Part shown: positions 34,849 to 43,650 of the stretch, piece after piece
How the letters are laid out: each line of letters opens with the position of its first letter
How positions within the stretch are numbered: the first letter of the stretch is position 1
DNA from: Candidatus Tumulicola sp.
GTDB lineage: Bacteria; Vulcanimicrobiota; Vulcanimicrobiia; Eremiobacterales; Eremiobacteraceae
DNA: 64,000 nucleotides
NCBI GenBank assembly: GCA_035601835.1
Contig: DATNNM010000007.1
Location: forward strand, 1-64,000
Reading direction: 5' to 3'
Notes under the pieces: generated by a model
Seen by the model: only the letters and a program-made list of their open reading frames with translations
Database searches by the model: none
What the model was told of the DNA's origin: nothing
Translations under genes and position numbers: made by a program

Positions 34849-36090
34849 TTACGCGTCCTTCCCTAGGCCGAAGTAGTCGTGCAAGGATTGCTCCGCCGCG
34901 GCCGCCACGGCGCCCGGCACCAATATCGAGATCGTGATGTTCGAATCGGTGCTGTGGATGATCGGAACCCCGTTGGACACGAGCGCCTTGACGACTTTGT
35001 ACATGACGCCCGGAGTGCCGCGCATGCCGGAGCCGACGATGGATATCTTCGCACAGTCGCGCGTGGCACGGGCTGCGACGGGCAGCGCGTCGAGCAGCTT
35101 GCGCGCCAGTTCAAGCTCGTCGTCTCGCACGATGAAGAACACGCCGGCCGCATTGACGTTGATGCAATCGAGGTTCACGCCCGATTCCGCCATCACGCGA
35201 AAGATCTCGGTCTCCCAACCACCCGGCATGGCGGCTGCTTCGGGCACGACGTGCAGAAAGGTGTACCCGAGCATCGTCGCGATGCCCGTCACCGGATGAT
35301 CCGACGCGAGCGTGCGCTCGGCCCCGACGCCGGTGCCGACGCCGGTCCGCAGACTGCGGATAGAGTATGGCGTCCGCCCGTCGCGCGCGACCTGCGCAGC
35401 TTTGTCGTGCATGACGCTGGCGCCGAGGCCCGCGAGTTCGTCCAGCTCTTCAAACGTGAGTTCCTCGACTGTGTGCGCGGCGGGCACACGCTTGGGATCG
35501 GCGCTCATCACGCCGTCGACGTCGGTGAGGATCTCGCATTGCACATTGCCGAGCGCGCGCGCAAGCACGACCGCCGTGAGGTCGCTGCCGCCTCGTCCTA
35601 TCGTGGTGACGCTGCCGTCCTCCGCGATCCCTTGGAAGCCGGCCACGACCGGCGTGACGCCCGCGTCGAGCAGCGTGCGGAGGTTGTCGGGCTCGACCGC
35701 AACGACCCGAGCATCGCCGTGGTTCGCGTCGGTGTGGATGCCCGCTTGAGCGCCGGTCAGCGCACGAGCAGGGATGCCTTCGCTTTCCAGCAGCGCGGCA
35801 AAGATGCTCGCCGAAATCGTCTCGCCGCACGAAAGCAGAAGATCCCGATTGGGACCGCCTTTGATGCCGGGGGCGAGGTCTAACAGCGTATCGGTGGCAT
35901 ACGGCGCGGGGGCTCGCCCCAGCGCTGAGACGACGATGACCGGCCGCGCACCCGCTGCAAGCTTATCGCGCACGCGCTTGACGGCAAGAGCTCTCAGTTC
36001 CGGCGTGGCAAGCGATGAGCCGCCGAACTTCATGACGACTTCGCGCGCCGCGGCCCGCGGCTGTTGCGCTCCGCTTGCGCGCGCGCTCAC
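34849..36090 (-). CDS. lysC: Aspartate kinase LysC
   Basis: 413 residues from GTG at 36090, overlapping the asd stop (GTGA); the longer open frame to 36186 is only asd sequence. Phosphorylates aspartate at the head of the lysine/threonine/methionine branch. Motifs: VVMKFGGSSLATPE, GFQGIAEDGSVTTIGRGGSD, and SADPKRVPAAHTVEELTFEE. The C-terminal two ACT domains (about 265-413, for example VMAESGVNLDCINVNAAG and SIVGSGMRGTPGVMYKVV) are the usual site of lysine/threonine feedback. A leader of about 15 residues precedes the conserved KFGG. Confidence 0.96.
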   Translation of the reverse strand: MSARASGAQQPRAAAREVVMKFGGSSLATPELRALAVKRVRDKLAAGARPVIVVSALGRAPAPYATDTLLDLAPGIKGGPNRDLLLSCGETISASIFAALLESEGIPARALTGAQAGIHTDANHGDARVVAVEPDNLRTLLDAGVTPVVAGFQGIAEDGSVTTIGRGGSDLTAVVLARALGNVQCEILTDVDGVMSADPKRVPAAHTVEELTFEELDELAGLGASVMHDKAAQVARDGRTPYSIRSLRTGVGTGVGAERTLASDHPVTGIATMLGYTFLHVVPEAAAMPGGWETEIFRVMAESGVNLDCINVNAAGVFFIVRDDELELARKLLDALPVAARATRDCAKISIVGSGMRGTPGVMYKVVKALVSNGVPIIHSTDSNITISILVPGAVAAAAEQSLHDYFGLGKDA

Positions 36091-37100
36091 GCCGGCACTC
36101 TTGCTCGCTCGCGCAGCGCCGCCTCGACGATCTGCACGGCATTGGTCGCCGCGCCCTTGCGCAAGTTGTCGCAGACGATCCAGCACAAGTACGCTCCGGG
36201 GTGCGCGTGGTCGGCGCGTAGGCGCCCGACGAAAACCTCGTCGCTGCCGGCGGCTTCGAGCGGCGTCGCGTATGCGTTGCCCTCGAGGAAGCGCACGCCG
36301 GTCGCGCTCTTCAACAGGGCGCGAATCTCATCGATCGGAGCCGGCTTCTTCGGGGCGAACGAGACGCTTTCGCTGTGACCGACCACGACCGGCACGCGCA
36401 CGGTGGTGGCCGAGACGCGCAGCTCGGGCAGTGCAAGGATCTTCTGCAGCTCGGCGGCGATCTTTTGCTCTTCTTCAACATATCCGTCGTCGCCGAACGG
36501 GCCGACCTCCGGCACGACGTTGCCCGCGATGCGGCGAGGCAGCGCGGCGCGCACGCTGCTGCCGGCGCTCTGCGCCGCGAGTTCTTCCACGGCGTCCTTT
36601 CCCGCACCCGAGACGCTTTGGTAGGTCGAGACGCTCACCCACGACAGGCCGAAAGCGCGCTCGATCGGCGCGAGCGCGACGGCGAGCGGGATGGTGGAAC
36701 AGTTGGGATTCGCGATCAGCTGATGAGCTCCGATGCTGCCCGCGTTGACTTCGGGCACGACCAAGGGAACGGACGGATCGAGCCGATAAACGGTTGATTT
36801 GTCCACCACCAGCGCGCCGGCTGCGGCGGCGCCGCGCGCGTAGCGCCGGCTCACCGCGTCGCCACCCGCAAAAAATGCGACGTCGACGCCGCTAAAAGGC
36901 TCGCTCACGTCCTCGAGCCGCTCGACCGTCGCGTCCACGCCGCACGCCCGCACGGTTGCGCCTGCCGAGCGCGCGGTGGCGTAGCAGCGCAGCGCCGCGA
37001 CCGGAAAGCGCCGTTCGTCCAAAATGCGCAGCAGCGTCTCGCCGACCAATCCGGTCGCGCCGACGATGGCGACGTTTTGCGGCCGCGGGCCCGCGTTCAC
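36087..37100 (-). CDS. asd: Aspartate-semialdehyde dehydrogenase Asd
   Basis: 337 residues from GTG at 37100, overlapping the dapB stop (GTGA). Reduces aspartyl phosphate to the semialdehyde with NADPH. Motifs: VAIVGATGLVGETLLRIL (NADP-binding), FAGGDAVSRRYARGAAAAG, LIANPNCSTIPLAVAL with the catalytic Cys near residue 132, STYQSVSGAGKDAVEEL and RVPVVVGHSESV with the active-site His. Fits the operon dapB-asd-lysC-dapA. Confidence 0.96.
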   Translation of the reverse strand: MNAGPRPQNVAIVGATGLVGETLLRILDERRFPVAALRCYATARSAGATVRACGVDATVERLEDVSEPFSGVDVAFFAGGDAVSRRYARGAAAAGALVVDKSTVYRLDPSVPLVVPEVNAGSIGAHQLIANPNCSTIPLAVALAPIERAFGLSWVSVSTYQSVSGAGKDAVEELAAQSAGSSVRAALPRRIAGNVVPEVGPFGDDGYVEEEQKIAAELQKILALPELRVSATTVRVPVVVGHSESVSFAPKKPAPIDEIRALLKSATGVRFLEGNAYATPLEAAGSDEVFVGRLRADHAHPGAYLCWIVCDNLRKGAATNAVQIVEAALRERARVPA

Positions 37101-37852
37101 AACAACTCTTCCAGACCTTCCACGAAGCGGTCTAATCCCGGCGCTGCGCGCACCGCCCGGAGCACGCCGGGCATGAACGACTCGCGCGAGAACGAGTCGT
37201 GGCGGATGGAGAGCGTTTCCCCAACACCGCCGAAAAGCACTTCTTGATGCGCTACCACGCCGGGCAAGCGCAGGCTGTGCACCCCGACGTTGTCCAGCGC
37301 GGCGCCGCGCGCGCCCTCTGCGCGGGTGAGTTTGGTCTGCGCGCGATCGAAAGCGCCGGTCTTTGCCAGTCGTCGCGCCGTCGCCATCGCGGTGCCTGAC
37401 GGCGCATCGTTTTTTCCCGACTCGTGCATTTCGATGATCTCAACCGCTTTGTAGTAGCGGCTCGCCTCGGCTGCGAACTTCATCATCAGCACGGCGCCGA
37501 GCGCGAAGTTCGGCGCGAACACGGCGCCGATGCGAGATCGTTCGCACGCCGCGCGCAGTTCCACGATGTCGTCACTAGAGTAGCCCGAGGTGCCGATGAC
37601 CGGCCGCACGCAGCGCCCGATCGCCGCGAGCGCTAATTCTTTGGAAAAGGGAAACACGGTGAAGTCGACCAGCACGTCGGGCTTGGCCCGCTGCACCAAA
37701 TCGACGAAGGCGTCGAACTCGTCGGCGCCCTGTGCGGTGCCCGGCTTCACGAGCCCGCCGGCATATTCGAGGTCATCGGCTGCGCGCAGCGCTGCCACGG
37801 TCGCAAGCCCCATCTTGCCGTGCGCTCCCGCAACTCCGACGCGAATCATCAT
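37097..37852 (-). CDS. dapB: 4-hydroxy-tetrahydrodipicolinate reductase DapB
   Basis: 251 residues; start at ATG 37852 or the next ATG. NAD(P)H-dependent reductase after DapA. Motifs: IRVGVAGAHGKMGLATVAAL, DVLVDFTVFPFSKELALAAI, GTSGYS, the catalytic EMHESGKNDAPSGTAMATAR near residue 140, and GGVGETLSIRHDSFSRESFM. First gene of the DAP operon, 17 bases after pcrA. Confidence 0.96.
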   Translation of the reverse strand: MMIRVGVAGAHGKMGLATVAALRAADDLEYAGGLVKPGTAQGADEFDAFVDLVQRAKPDVLVDFTVFPFSKELALAAIGRCVRPVIGTSGYSSDDIVELRAACERSRIGAVFAPNFALGAVLMMKFAAEASRYYKAVEIIEMHESGKNDAPSGTAMATARRLAKTGAFDRAQTKLTRAEGARGAALDNVGVHSLRLPGVVAHQEVLFGGVGETLSIRHDSFSRESFMPGVLRAVRAAPGLDRFVEGLEELL

Positions 37853-37869
37853 GGCGATGTTCTCACGAA

Positions 37870-40026
37870 CTAAATTTGGACCTTTTCCAATCTCGCGTAG
37901 TTGAGCATGATGCTCTTGCGGCCGACCGCTCCGAAGTCGACCGTCACGAACGCGTCCCCACCCGCGCCGCGCACTTCCAAAACCACGCCGCTGCCGAATT
38001 TCGGATGACTGACCGCGTCGCCCGCGACCAGCTCGATCTCGCGCTCGATCGGAGCCGGAACGGCGACGTCCTCCCAGGTCCCGCCGAGTCCGATGCTAGG
38101 CATCGCCGGCGCGTTGAGAAACTCCAAGCCTGTCATCTCCTCGAGAAAGCGAGATGGCGGATGGAGATAGGCGCTGCCGAACGTCGTGCGGCGTTTGGCG
38201 TACGTGAGATACAATTCATCGATGGCGCGCGTCACCCCGACGTAGCATAGGCGGCGCTCCTCTTCGATCTCGTGCGGGTCCACCAGCGCGCGGTTGTGCG
38301 GAAAAATGCCTTCTTCAAGTCCGCACAGGAAGACGACGGGAAACTCCAGGCCTTTGGCCATGTGCAGCGTCATGAGCGTGACGGCTGACTCGCCTTCCTT
38401 CATCGCGTCGAGGTCCGACACGAGCGAGATGTTCGACAAGAAGCCGGCAAGGTCGGGCCCCTCGCGTTCGGCGTAGTCGCGCGCCACGCCGATCAGTTCC
38501 TCAAGGTTCTCGAGGCGGGCGCGCGATTCGGGCGTGTCCTCCTCGCGCAGCTCGCGCGCGTACCCCGTGTCCTCGATGATCGACAGCAGCGCGGCTGCCG
38601 GCCCCTGATCGTTGGCGATCGTCGCAAAGGCCTCGATGTCGCGCATGAACGACGCGATATCCTTGACCTTCTTCGGTGCTACCGCACCCACCACGTCTTG
38701 ATCCGCGAGCGCCGTTGCGAACGTCAGTCCTCGGCGCGCGCCCTCGTCGGCGATCGAGTTCAGCGTGGTCGGCCCGATGCCGCGCTTCGGCGCATTGATG
38801 ATGCGGCGCAGGCTCACGCCATCGTCGCGATTGAGCAAGTAACGCAGGTAGGCCAGCGCGTCTTTGACTTCGGCCCTGGCGTAGAAACCGACCCCGCCGA
38901 CCACGCGGTACGGCATGCCGGCCACGAGCATCGCCTCTTCAAAAGCACGCGATTGCGCGTTCGTGCGGTACAGCACCACGTGATCGCCCAAACTGCGCCC
39001 GTCGCCGATGACGCCTTCGCGGATGGTCTCCACCACGAAACGCGCCTCGTCACGGTCAGTCGATGCGGCGTAGACGCGCACGGGCTTGCCACTCTCGCGC
39101 GACGTCCACAACTTCTTGTGATGGCGTTGGGTGTTGTGGGCGACGAGCGCGTTGGCCGCCGACAGCACGGGCGAGGTCGAGCGGTAGTTGCGCTCGAGCC
39201 GATAGGTGGCGGCGTTGGCGAAGTCGCGCTCGAAGCGCAGGATAATGCGATGATCCGCCCCGCGAAAGGCGTAGATCGACTGATCGTCGTCGCCCACGAC
39301 GCAGATGTTGCCGGATCCAGCGGACAGACCGCGCACCATTCGATATTGCGCTTCGTTGACGTCCTGGTACTCGTCCACGAGGATGTACGCGAAGCGCTCG
39401 GACCATTGTTTGGCCTCGCTCCTGCCGGAGCGCAGCAGCGCGATCGTGCGCATGATGAGGTCGTCGAAATCCAGCGCGTTGGACAGATTGAGACGTCGCT
39501 GATACTCCGAATACAGCGCTGCCACGTTGGGCGAGAGTTGACCGTCGGCGGAGTCCGCGAACGCCGCCGGATCGATCAGCCGCTCTTTTGCCCGGCTGAT
39601 CTGGGCCAGCACCGCGCCAGGCGCATAATGCCGTTCGTCGAGGTTGAGGTCGCGCAATACTTCCTTTAGAAGACTGCGTTGGTCGGCTTCGTCGTAGATG
39701 ACGAAATTCGGAGCGACGCCGACCGTCTTGCCGTCGCGGCGAAGAATGCGCACGCCGATGGAGTGAAACGTTCCGACCCACAAACCGTGCGCTTGTGGTC
39801 CGACGAGCGCATGCAGCCTCCTCTTGAGCTCGCCGGCCGCCTTGTTCGTGAACGTGACCGCGAGGATGCGATGCGCGGGCGCCTTGTCGCCCGCGAGCAG
39901 GTGCGCGATGCGATGCGTCAAGACGCGCGTCTTGCCGCTGCCCGCGCCCGCAAAAATAAGGACGGCGCCGTCCGTGTGGGACGCCGCCGCGCGCTGCTCT
40001 TCGTTCAGGAGTTCAAGCGGATCCAT
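37870..40026 (-). CDS. pcrA: ATP-dependent DNA helicase PcrA/UvrD
   Basis: 718 residues, superfamily 1A 3-to-5 helicase of nucleotide-excision and replication repair. Motifs in order: Q motif LLNEEQRAAA, Walker A FAGAGSGKTRVLTHRIAHLL near residue 26, Ia VTFTNKAAGELKRRL, II ILVDEYQDVNEAQYRMVRGL, III VGDDDQSIYAFRGAD, IV ERNYRSTSPVL, V LMTLHMAKGLEFPVVFL, and VI LCYVGVTRAIDELYL. The C-terminal tail FGSGVVLEVRGAGGDAFVTV is the small Tudor-like domain of PcrA. ATG at 40026. Confidence 0.96.
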   Translation of the reverse strand: MDPLELLNEEQRAAASHTDGAVLIFAGAGSGKTRVLTHRIAHLLAGDKAPAHRILAVTFTNKAAGELKRRLHALVGPQAHGLWVGTFHSIGVRILRRDGKTVGVAPNFVIYDEADQRSLLKEVLRDLNLDERHYAPGAVLAQISRAKERLIDPAAFADSADGQLSPNVAALYSEYQRRLNLSNALDFDDLIMRTIALLRSGRSEAKQWSERFAYILVDEYQDVNEAQYRMVRGLSAGSGNICVVGDDDQSIYAFRGADHRIILRFERDFANAATYRLERNYRSTSPVLSAANALVAHNTQRHHKKLWTSRESGKPVRVYAASTDRDEARFVVETIREGVIGDGRSLGDHVVLYRTNAQSRAFEEAMLVAGMPYRVVGGVGFYARAEVKDALAYLRYLLNRDDGVSLRRIINAPKRGIGPTTLNSIADEGARRGLTFATALADQDVVGAVAPKKVKDIASFMRDIEAFATIANDQGPAAALLSIIEDTGYARELREEDTPESRARLENLEELIGVARDYAEREGPDLAGFLSNISLVSDLDAMKEGESAVTLMTLHMAKGLEFPVVFLCGLEEGIFPHNRALVDPHEIEEERRLCYVGVTRAIDELYLTYAKRRTTFGSAYLHPPSRFLEEMTGLEFLNAPAMPSIGLGGTWEDVAVPAPIEREIELVAGDAVSHPKFGSGVVLEVRGAGGDAFVTVDFGAVGRKSIMLNYARLEKVQI

Positions 40027-40078
40027 AGGCTAACCGTTGTGTTTCGCCCCGATCCGCTTCAACGCCTACACGTGATGC

Positions 40079-41170
40079 TTAGCCATGCGCGATGGAGAGG
40101 TGCGCGTGCAAGTACGATAACGTGCTTTCCGCGCCCATGTTCTGGTTGAGGCTGCCGTGCTTGAGACCATCGCAGCACCCGCCCGTCTGCGGGTGCGCCA
40201 CCATCAGTCCATCGCTGTTGTTGCCGAAAAACCATTCGAAAGTTCGAAGTGCGCGATCGCGATAGCCCGAGTCTGCGGTGACCTTGGCTGCGGCAAGCCA
40301 CGCGTCCACCATACCGCAAGCCTCGATCGGCTGCTGGTCGTACAGCGGGCGCCGCTTGCCGCGCACGTACCAGCCGTCGTTGCCGATCGGCAAGAACGTG
40401 TCTTGCGGCTGGGTGACCGAGGCGAGAAAATTCAGGGAGCGCATCCCGATGTCGCGGTAGCGCTGCTCGCCGGTCACCTCAAAGGCACGCAGCATCGCCT
40501 CGGGCAAGCGCCCGTTGCCCCAAGTCAATTCGGGTTCCCACCACGGCCACTCGTCAGAAGCGTTCGCCTCAAAGGCCGACGCGAGGTCTAAGGCGAGTTC
40601 ATCGACCTGGGGCCGCACCTGGGGTAGGCTCTTCGCCGCGTGGCACAGCCCGAGCAGAGCGTAGCCCCTCGGCCTGATGCCTTCCAGGTCGCGAAGATGC
40701 GGCAGGGAGCGCTCGAGCACAAGGGTGACCGCTTCACGCCAGATGCCGCGCGGACACAGACTCATCGTCACGCCGCAGGCCCACGCCGCCCGGCCGATGC
40801 TATCCGGCGAGCCGATCTCGTCGGTGAAATCGCCGTGCTCGTCCATCAGGTTGTGAAACGCGCCGTCTGCGCGCTGCGACGTCTCGACGAAGCGCAGCGC
40901 GGCGCGGCCGATAGCAGCGGCGTCTTGGTCGTCCTGCTTCAGCGCAAGCGCGAGGGTCGCCACGATGAGCGCCCGCGCGTTATCGTCAAGACAGTAGCCG
41001 GACGTTAGATCGCGCACCGCTCCGCGCGCGAACTGCACCATGCCGAAGCGATCGAAGAGATTCAGGCAATGATCGAAGCGAGGAAGTCTTCCGGCCAGCG
41101 CCTCGGCGGTATATCTGGACCAGTCCGGCGCGCTATGGGCGCGTTCGGCATGCACCGCCCGCAGGCTCAA
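40079..41170 (-). CDS. Alpha/alpha-barrel glycoside-hydrolase-like protein
   Basis: 363 residues. Helix-rich (alpha/alpha)6-type protein with aromatic and acidic pairs typical of glycoside hydrolase-like folds: RDLTSGYCLDDNARALIVA, FHNLMDEHGDFTDEIGSPDS, WPWWEPELTWGNGRLPEAML, and PIEACGMVDAWLAAAKVT. The family name was not recognised with certainty. It overlaps the GT4 glycosyltransferase upstream by 4 bases; such pairs are seen in polysaccharide loci, so a role in making or trimming the same glycan is likely but not shown. No signal peptide, so it should be cytoplasmic. Confidence 0.82.
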   Translation of the reverse strand: MSLRAVHAERAHSAPDWSRYTAEALAGRLPRFDHCLNLFDRFGMVQFARGAVRDLTSGYCLDDNARALIVATLALALKQDDQDAAAIGRAALRFVETSQRADGAFHNLMDEHGDFTDEIGSPDSIGRAAWACGVTMSLCPRGIWREAVTLVLERSLPHLRDLEGIRPRGYALLGLCHAAKSLPQVRPQVDELALDLASAFEANASDEWPWWEPELTWGNGRLPEAMLRAFEVTGEQRYRDIGMRSLNFLASVTQPQDTFLPIGNDGWYVRGKRRPLYDQQPIEACGMVDAWLAAAKVTADSGYRDRALRTFEWFFGNNSDGLMVAHPQTGGCCDGLKHGSLNQNMGAESTLSYLHAHLSIAHG

Positions 41171-42453
41171 TCGGCCGCCGTCACTCGCGGTCGCGGGCCC
41201 GGAAGGGCTTCACGCAGCAGCCCCGCACCAGCAGGCATCCGCGCGGCTTCGCGCACCACGACCTGTTGGCGGATCGCCCCAGCGAACGCGTCTTCATATG
41301 CGCGGGCGACGCGCGGCCAGATCATCTGGCGGCCGAAGCGATAGGCGGAGAGCTCTATGGACGTGCGCAGATGCCGATCGCCCAAGATGGAGTTGACCGC
41401 AGAAGCGACGGCTGCAGCGTCGCGGAACGGCACGACGATGCCGCGACCCGCGCCCAGCAGTTCGCGCGCATAGGCGCTGGCGCTTGCGACGACCGCTCTG
41501 CCGCACGCTACGGCGTAGGAGAGCGTGCCGCTGACGATTTGGTGCGGGTCGAGGGATGGCGAGACGTAGACGTCGGTCGCCAGCAAGTGCGTGACGACTT
41601 CTTCGTCGGACATGTAGTGGTCGTCGAAGAACACGCGATCTTGCATGCCAAGTTCGCACACGCGTTGCCACAGCGATTCGCGGTAGGCTTCGCCCTCGTG
41701 CCGGCGCACGCCAGGATGCGTCTCACCGAGCAGCAGGTAGACCGCGTCCGGATTCCGCCGGAAGATCGAAGGCAGCGCGTCGATGACGTATTCGATGCCC
41801 TTGCCGCGGCTGAGCAGACCAAAGGTCGAGAGCACGGTCTTGCCGCGCAGGCCCAGCGGGCGCTTGAAATGGCGGCTCACGCGCAGCGGCACGTCGGGAA
41901 CGCCGTGGAGCACGATGTGCACGCGACGAGGATCGATGCCGTAGTGCTGGTCCAGCAAGCGCCGGCCGGCCTCGGCGAGCACGATGACGGCGTCACTGCG
42001 GTTGCATATCTCGCGCGTGACGTGGCGAAGGCTGGGCTCCGGGTTCGGGAGGATGGTGTGCAGCGTCGTCACGATCGGCTTGCGGACGCGACTCATGAAC
42101 TCGAGGAGCATGTTGCCCCGCTCGCCGCCGAAGAGGCCGTATTCGTGCTGCAGGTTGATGACATCTGCGCGGTGCGCGTTCGCCAGCCGTGCCGCAGCGG
42201 CGTACGAAGCGAAGTGATCGCGCCCGATCTCGCCGATCACGCATGCGGGATAGGCATAGGACTTGTCGGCATCGGTCACGGCGATGACGTCGCTCGACTC
42301 CTTGGTCAGCGCATCGTACGCGCCGCGGATATCTTCAGTGAACGTCGCGATGCCGCACTCGCGCGGCGGGTACGAGCCTACCCAAAGCGCAGCCTTCGGG
42401 CGGGCGCGCCAGGGAGCAGAAATGAGAAGCGGAGGCAACGTACGCGTTAGCAT
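41167..42453 (-). CDS. GT4-family glycosyltransferase
   Basis: 428 residues. GT-B fold: the N-terminal domain has ALWVGSYPPRECGIATFTED and VINLQHEYGLFGGERGNMLL, the C-terminal nucleotide-sugar domain TVLSTFGLLSRGKGIEYVID, YLLLGETHPGV, DVYVSPSLDPHQIVSGTLSY and an E-x7-E-like patch near RGIVVPFRDAAAVASAV. Retaining transfer of a hexose, probably mannose or glucose, is usual for the family. A promoter with an extended -10 box lies 48 bases before the ATG. Confidence 0.9.
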   Translation of the reverse strand: MLTRTLPPLLISAPWRARPKAALWVGSYPPRECGIATFTEDIRGAYDALTKESSDVIAVTDADKSYAYPACVIGEIGRDHFASYAAAARLANAHRADVINLQHEYGLFGGERGNMLLEFMSRVRKPIVTTLHTILPNPEPSLRHVTREICNRSDAVIVLAEAGRRLLDQHYGIDPRRVHIVLHGVPDVPLRVSRHFKRPLGLRGKTVLSTFGLLSRGKGIEYVIDALPSIFRRNPDAVYLLLGETHPGVRRHEGEAYRESLWQRVCELGMQDRVFFDDHYMSDEEVVTHLLATDVYVSPSLDPHQIVSGTLSYAVACGRAVVASASAYARELLGAGRGIVVPFRDAAAVASAVNSILGDRHLRTSIELSAYRFGRQMIWPRVARAYEDAFAGAIRQQVVVREAARMPAGAGLLREALPGPRPRVTAAD

Positions 42454-42500
42454 TGCACCTTCAGGAAAAAGCTTGGTTCAAATTCGGATGTATCGCTACT

Positions 42501-42509
42501 ATTATACCA
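42501..42509 (-). promoter_or_regulatory. Extended -10 promoter for the glycosyltransferase gene
   Basis: On the minus strand the sequence reads TGGTATAAT, a perfect TGn-TATAAT extended -10 box in an otherwise GC-rich window. No good -35 is 17 bases before it, as is normal for extended -10 promoters. Transcription would start near 42494, about 40 bases before the glycosyltransferase ATG at 42453. Confidence 0.6.
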
Positions 42510-42564
42510 TTGGACGCAGGTCACAAACACTTGCACGAGGTGCATGGCGGGACGGGACAGCCGT

Positions 42565-43611
42565 CTAGCGGGACCTGGTGATACTTTCGCCGCTGGCGAG
42601 CACCGCGCCGGGCGGAACAACGGCCTCGCGATCCACTGCGACGTCGATCCCCAAAATCGCGCCTCGAACGCAAGCTCCTTGGCCCACCGAGCAACCGGGC
42701 CACAGAATGCTGTCAGCGACGATCGCATCGCGCCCGATGCTGCAGCCGTCGTAGCACACGGCATAGGGTTCGAGGCTGGCACCTGGTTCGAGTTCCACGC
42801 CCGCGCCGACATACACCGGTCCGCGCACCTCGACTCCAAGTGGCAGCGGCGCGCCATCAGCCGACCACACGCTTGGTGCGATTTCGACGCCGATTGGAGC
42901 GGCAAATCGGCCGTCGAGAATATCATGGTGGGCTTGCCGATACGTGTCGGGGCGGCCTACGTCGATCCAATAATCTTCGGTGCAGCGCGCGAAGACCGCG
43001 CCGGTCTTTTCGATGAGTTGGGGAAAGGTCTCACGCTCGATCGAGACCGGACGGCCTGCCGGTATCGCCTCGAGCGCCGCCGGTTCGAGCACGTAGGTCC
43101 CAGCGTTGATGTCGCGCGCGCTGCTCTCGCCCGGCTTCGGCTTCTCCACGAAGCGCAACACGCGCCCAACGGCGTCCGTTTCGACGACGCCGAACTGGCT
43201 TGGGTCTTCGACAGGGCGCGTATGAATCGTGGCGATGGCGCCCTGTCGGCGATGATCCTGAAGCAGCGCGACGAGATCGAGGCTGGTCAGCACATCGCCG
43301 TTGCAGGCGAAAATGGTGCCATCGATATGATCGACCGCGTTCTTGATGGCTCCGGCCGTGCCCAGCGGTTCGACTTCGTGCACGTATTTGAGGCGCACGC
43401 CGTACGCGCGCCCGTCACCGAAATGCGCTTGGATCGCCGCCGGCAGGTAGCCGCACGAGAGGATGGCCTCGTCGACGCCGGCCGTGCGAAAGCGCTCGAT
43501 GATCCAGCCGATGAAGGGCCGCCCGAGGAGCGGCACCATCGGTTTGGGCAACGCATAGGTGAGCGGCCTCAGGCGCGTGCCCTCGCCGCCGACTAAGATG
43601 ACTGCTTGCAC
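42565..43611 (-). CDS. Sugar-nucleotide pyrophosphorylase with beta-helix tail
   Basis: 348 residues. N-terminal nucleotidyltransferase: MQAVILVGGEGTRLRPLTYA, LPKPMVPLLGRPFIG, FACNGDVLTSLDL and FVEKPKPGESSARDINAGTY; C-terminal left-handed beta helix (GPVYVGAGVELEPGASLEPY, CSIGRDAIVADSILWPGCSV). The EDYWIDVGRPDTYRQAHHDI stretch is typical of the GDP-mannose pyrophosphorylase-like group. It is a second copy of the enzyme type seen at 32149-33147, with a different sequence. Probably supplies donor sugar to the neighbouring glycosyltransferase. Confidence 0.9.
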   Translation of the reverse strand: MQAVILVGGEGTRLRPLTYALPKPMVPLLGRPFIGWIIERFRTAGVDEAILSCGYLPAAIQAHFGDGRAYGVRLKYVHEVEPLGTAGAIKNAVDHIDGTIFACNGDVLTSLDLVALLQDHRRQGAIATIHTRPVEDPSQFGVVETDAVGRVLRFVEKPKPGESSARDINAGTYVLEPAALEAIPAGRPVSIERETFPQLIEKTGAVFARCTEDYWIDVGRPDTYRQAHHDILDGRFAAPIGVEIAPSVWSADGAPLPLGVEVRGPVYVGAGVELEPGASLEPYAVCYDGCSIGRDAIVADSILWPGCSVGQGACVRGAILGIDVAVDREAVVPPGAVLASGESITRSR

Positions 43612-43650
43612 GGAAGTGCCGTTAGCCTTCCGAGCGGCCCTCCTGGAGTC